Positions 5,115 through 6,747 of a stretch of DNA of 6,747 nucleotides are shown here, piece by piece; position 1 is the stretch's first letter; each line of letters starts with the position of its first letter. Source of the DNA: Hyphomonadaceae bacterium (GTDB lineage Bacteria; Pseudomonadota; Alphaproteobacteria; Caulobacterales; Hyphomonadaceae). The stretch is taken from contig JAUYSA010000308.1 of NCBI GenBank assembly GCA_030696545.1, positions 1-6,747 on the forward strand, written 5' to 3'. The notes under the pieces were generated by a model. It did not search any database, had not been told where the DNA came from, and saw only the letters and a list, made by a program, of their open reading frames with translations. The position numbers and the translations under genes were made by a program.

Positions 5115-6677
5115 ATGGACGGAAACACCAAGATGCAGACCCAAGCGCCCAAGGCCGGTGAAGCCGAACAGCTCACAGGCGCCGAGATCGTACTGCGCGC
5201 ACTCGCCGATCAGGGCGTCGACACGATTTTCGGCTATCCGGGCGGCGCCGTCCTTCCGATCTATGACGCGATCTATGCGCAGCAGCAGGTGCGCCACATC
5301 CTCGTGCGGCATGAGCAGGGCGCCGGTCACATGGCTGAAGGCTATGCGCGCTCCACCGGCCGTTGCGGCGTTGCGCTTGCCACATCTGGTCCGGGCGCGA
5401 CCAACATGGTGACGCCGCTCGCCGACGCGCTGATGGATTCGATCCCCATGGTCGTCTTCACGGGCCAGGTGCCCGCTCATCTCATCGGCTCGGACGCATT
5501 CCAGGAAGCCGACACAGTTGGCATCACGCGCTCCTGCACCAAGCACAACTATCTCGTGCGCGACGTGAACGACCTCGCGCGCGTCATCCACGAAGCGTTC
5601 TACGTCGCCACACACGGCCGCCCCGGTCCCGTGCTGATCGACATTCCGAAGAGCGTTCAGTTCGCCAAGGGCAATTACATCGGCCCCGAGGCGATCGAGC
5701 ATCGCACCTATCATCCGCGTACCGAGCCGCAGGACAAGCGCATCGAGGAAGCGGTCGCGCTGATGGCCAGCGCACAGCGCCCGATCATCTACAGCGGCGG
5801 CGGCGTCATCAATTCGGGCCCACAGGCCTCTGAATCCTTGCGCGCGCTTGCGAAAGCCACCGGCTGGCCAGTCACGTCAACGCTGATGGGCCTCGGCGCC
5901 TTTCCGGCATCGGACAAGCAGTGGGTCGGCATGGTCGGAATGCATGGCTCGTTCGAGTCGAACAACGCGATGCACGATTGCGATGTGATGCTCTGCGTCG
6001 GCGCCCGCTTCGACGACCGCGTCACCGGCCGCCTCGACGCCTTCTCGCCGCGCTCGAAGAAGATCCACATCGACATCGATCCTTCCTCGATCAACAAGAA
6101 CGTCCGCGTCGATATTCCCGTCGTGGCCGATTGCGGCAAGGCGCTCGACGCGCTGGTGAAGGGCTGGAAGAAAAGCAGCGCGGCCAAGCCCGACATCAAG
6201 CCGTGGTGGAAACAGATCGACGAATGGCGCGCCCGCAAGGGCTTCGCCTATCCGAACTCGAAAAAGCTCATCAAGCCGCAATACGCGATCCAGCGTCTCT
6301 ACGAACTCACCAAGGATCGCGACACATACATCACGACAGAAGTCGGCCAGCACCAGATGTGGGCCGCGCAATTCTATCACTTCGAAGAGCCAAACCGCTG
6401 GATGACGTCGGGTGGTCTCGGCACGATGGGCTATGGTCTTCCCGCCGCCATCGGCGTGCAGGCGGCTCACCCCGATGCGCTTGTGATCGACATCGCAGGC
6501 GACGCCTCGGTGCAGATGACGATGCAGGAGATGTCCTGCGCCATCCAGCACAACCTGCCGGTCAAGATCTTCATCCTCAACAATGAATGGATGGGCATGG
6601 TCCGCCAATGGCAGCAGCTGCTCCACGGCGAGCGATATTCGCACTCTTATTCCGAGGCGCTGCCCGACTTCGTGTAG
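5115..6677 (+). CDS. ilvB: Acetolactate synthase large subunit, interrupted by an in-frame TAG
   Basis: IlvB is the ThDP-dependent catalytic subunit that condenses two pyruvates, or pyruvate and 2-oxobutyrate, in valine, leucine and isoleucine synthesis, working with the small subunit IlvN. The N-terminal ThDP-binding domain shows FGYPGGAVLPIYDA (39-52) and the catalytic Glu67 in VRHEQGAGHMAEGYAR. The middle FAD domain (about 200-350) includes GMVGMHGSFESNNAMHDCD and GARFDDRVTGR. The C-terminal domain carries the ThDP/Mg motif from GDAS (462-465) to NN (489-490). The reading frame ends at codon 521 with TAG, right after LPDFV, where the family normally continues, often with Lys; a single A-to-T change from AAG would explain it. 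Homologues are about 570-620 residues, so the product lacks the last part of its ThDP domain and is probably inactive if the stop is real. A second ATG at 5133 is an alternative start. An attenuator lies upstream; ilvN would be expected beyond the window. Confidence 0.93.
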   Translation: MDGNTKMQTQAPKAGEAEQLTGAEIVLRALADQGVDTIFGYPGGAVLPIYDAIYAQQQVRHILVRHEQGAGHMAEGYARSTGRCGVALATSGPGATNMVTPLADALMDSIPMVVFTGQVPAHLIGSDAFQEADTVGITRSCTKHNYLVRDVNDLARVIHEAFYVATHGRPGPVLIDIPKSVQFAKGNYIGPEAIEHRTYHPRTEPQDKRIEEAVALMASAQRPIIYSGGGVINSGPQASESLRALAKATGWPVTSTLMGLGAFPASDKQWVGMVGMHGSFESNNAMHDCDVMLCVGARFDDRVTGRLDAFSPRSKKIHIDIDPSSINKNVRVDIPVVADCGKALDALVKGWKKSSAAKPDIKPWWKQIDEWRARKGFAYPNSKKLIKPQYAIQRLYELTKDRDTYITTEVGQHQMWAAQFYHFEEPNRWMTSGGLGTMGYGLPAAIGVQAAHPDALVIDIAGDASVQMTMQEMSCAIQHNLPVKIFILNNEWMGMVRQWQQLLHGERYSHSYSEALPDFV

Positions 6678-6747
6678 CTGGCCGAGGCCTATGGCTGCCT
6701 CGGCATCCGCTGCGAAGACCCGTGCAATCTCGATGCCGCGATCATGG
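6678..6747 (+). pseudogene. ilvB: 3' continuation of ilvB after the premature stop, cut by the window edge
   Basis: Directly after the TAG the same frame reads LAEAYGCLGIRCEDPCNLDA and then AIM, with no further stop before the end of the window. This is the expected IlvB sequence following PDFV(K), where the family has 'LAEAYG..G.R...P..L..A'. The frame and codon bias are unbroken, so the interruption is one codon and not a frameshift, fusion or rearrangement. Confidence 0.85.

Noticed and set aside
4709..5176. A 155-codon frame on the minus strand over the ilvB leader
   Set aside because: It covers the inverted repeat, leader peptide and terminator in antisense; the protein has no recognisable family and the start would lie inside ilvB.
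5877..6644. Long minus-strand frame opposite ilvB (255 codons)
   Set aside because: It is a shadow of strong codon bias in ilvB; long antisense frames are common in GC-rich genes and no motif supports it.

Overview
The window looks like the chromosome of a GC-rich alphaproteobacterium, perhaps of the Caulobacterales/Hyphomonadaceae type. This is inferred from strong G/C bias at third codon positions, the serB–miaA–ilvB neighbourhood, few clear Shine-Dalgarno sites, and protein resemblance; the genus cannot be fixed from this sequence.

Positions 1-816 hold no convincing protein gene. About 1-330 is dense in hairpins and looks like a structured RNA, best matching my memory of HEARO/omega RNA (the guide-RNA scaffold of IscB/IsrB elements), with no iscB or isrB gene beside it. 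It is followed by a packed array of palindromic intergenic repeats: an 18-bp palindrome (391-408), two larger foldable elements of the 'cattcccgc…gcgggaat' type (411-492 and 526-626), and a nested palindrome pair (640-689). I see nothing recognisable in 331-390 or 690-816, beyond the latter having to carry the promoter of the next gene.

Positions 817-3531 are core genes: a MipA/OmpV-family outer-membrane protein (+), then phosphoserine phosphatase serB (-), converging stop to stop, then divergently miaA (+), a tRNA dimethylallyltransferase. Positions 3528-4769 (-) hold a nucleotidyltransferase-fold gene of the GSU2403-like type, more A/T-rich than its neighbours. It overlaps the end of miaA by 4 bp and looks like an accessory insertion between miaA and ilvB. 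Its 5' end abuts a large imperfect inverted repeat (4772-4851) that contains its probable leaderless promoter.

Positions 4900-5114 appear to be a transcription attenuator for branched-chain amino acid synthesis: promoter-like sequence, an 18-codon leader peptide with the run Leu-Val-Leu-Val-Ile, alternative hairpins, and an intrinsic terminator ahead of ilvB. ilvB (acetolactate synthase large subunit) begins at 5115 but is cut by an in-frame TAG at 6675-6677. Recognisable IlvB sequence continues in the same frame to the window edge, so this is either a nonsense mutation or a sequence error. The two signals I consider most worth following are the lone HEARO-like RNA and the inverted-repeat promoter of the nucleotidyltransferase gene; the ilv attenuator is the best supported regulatory device.
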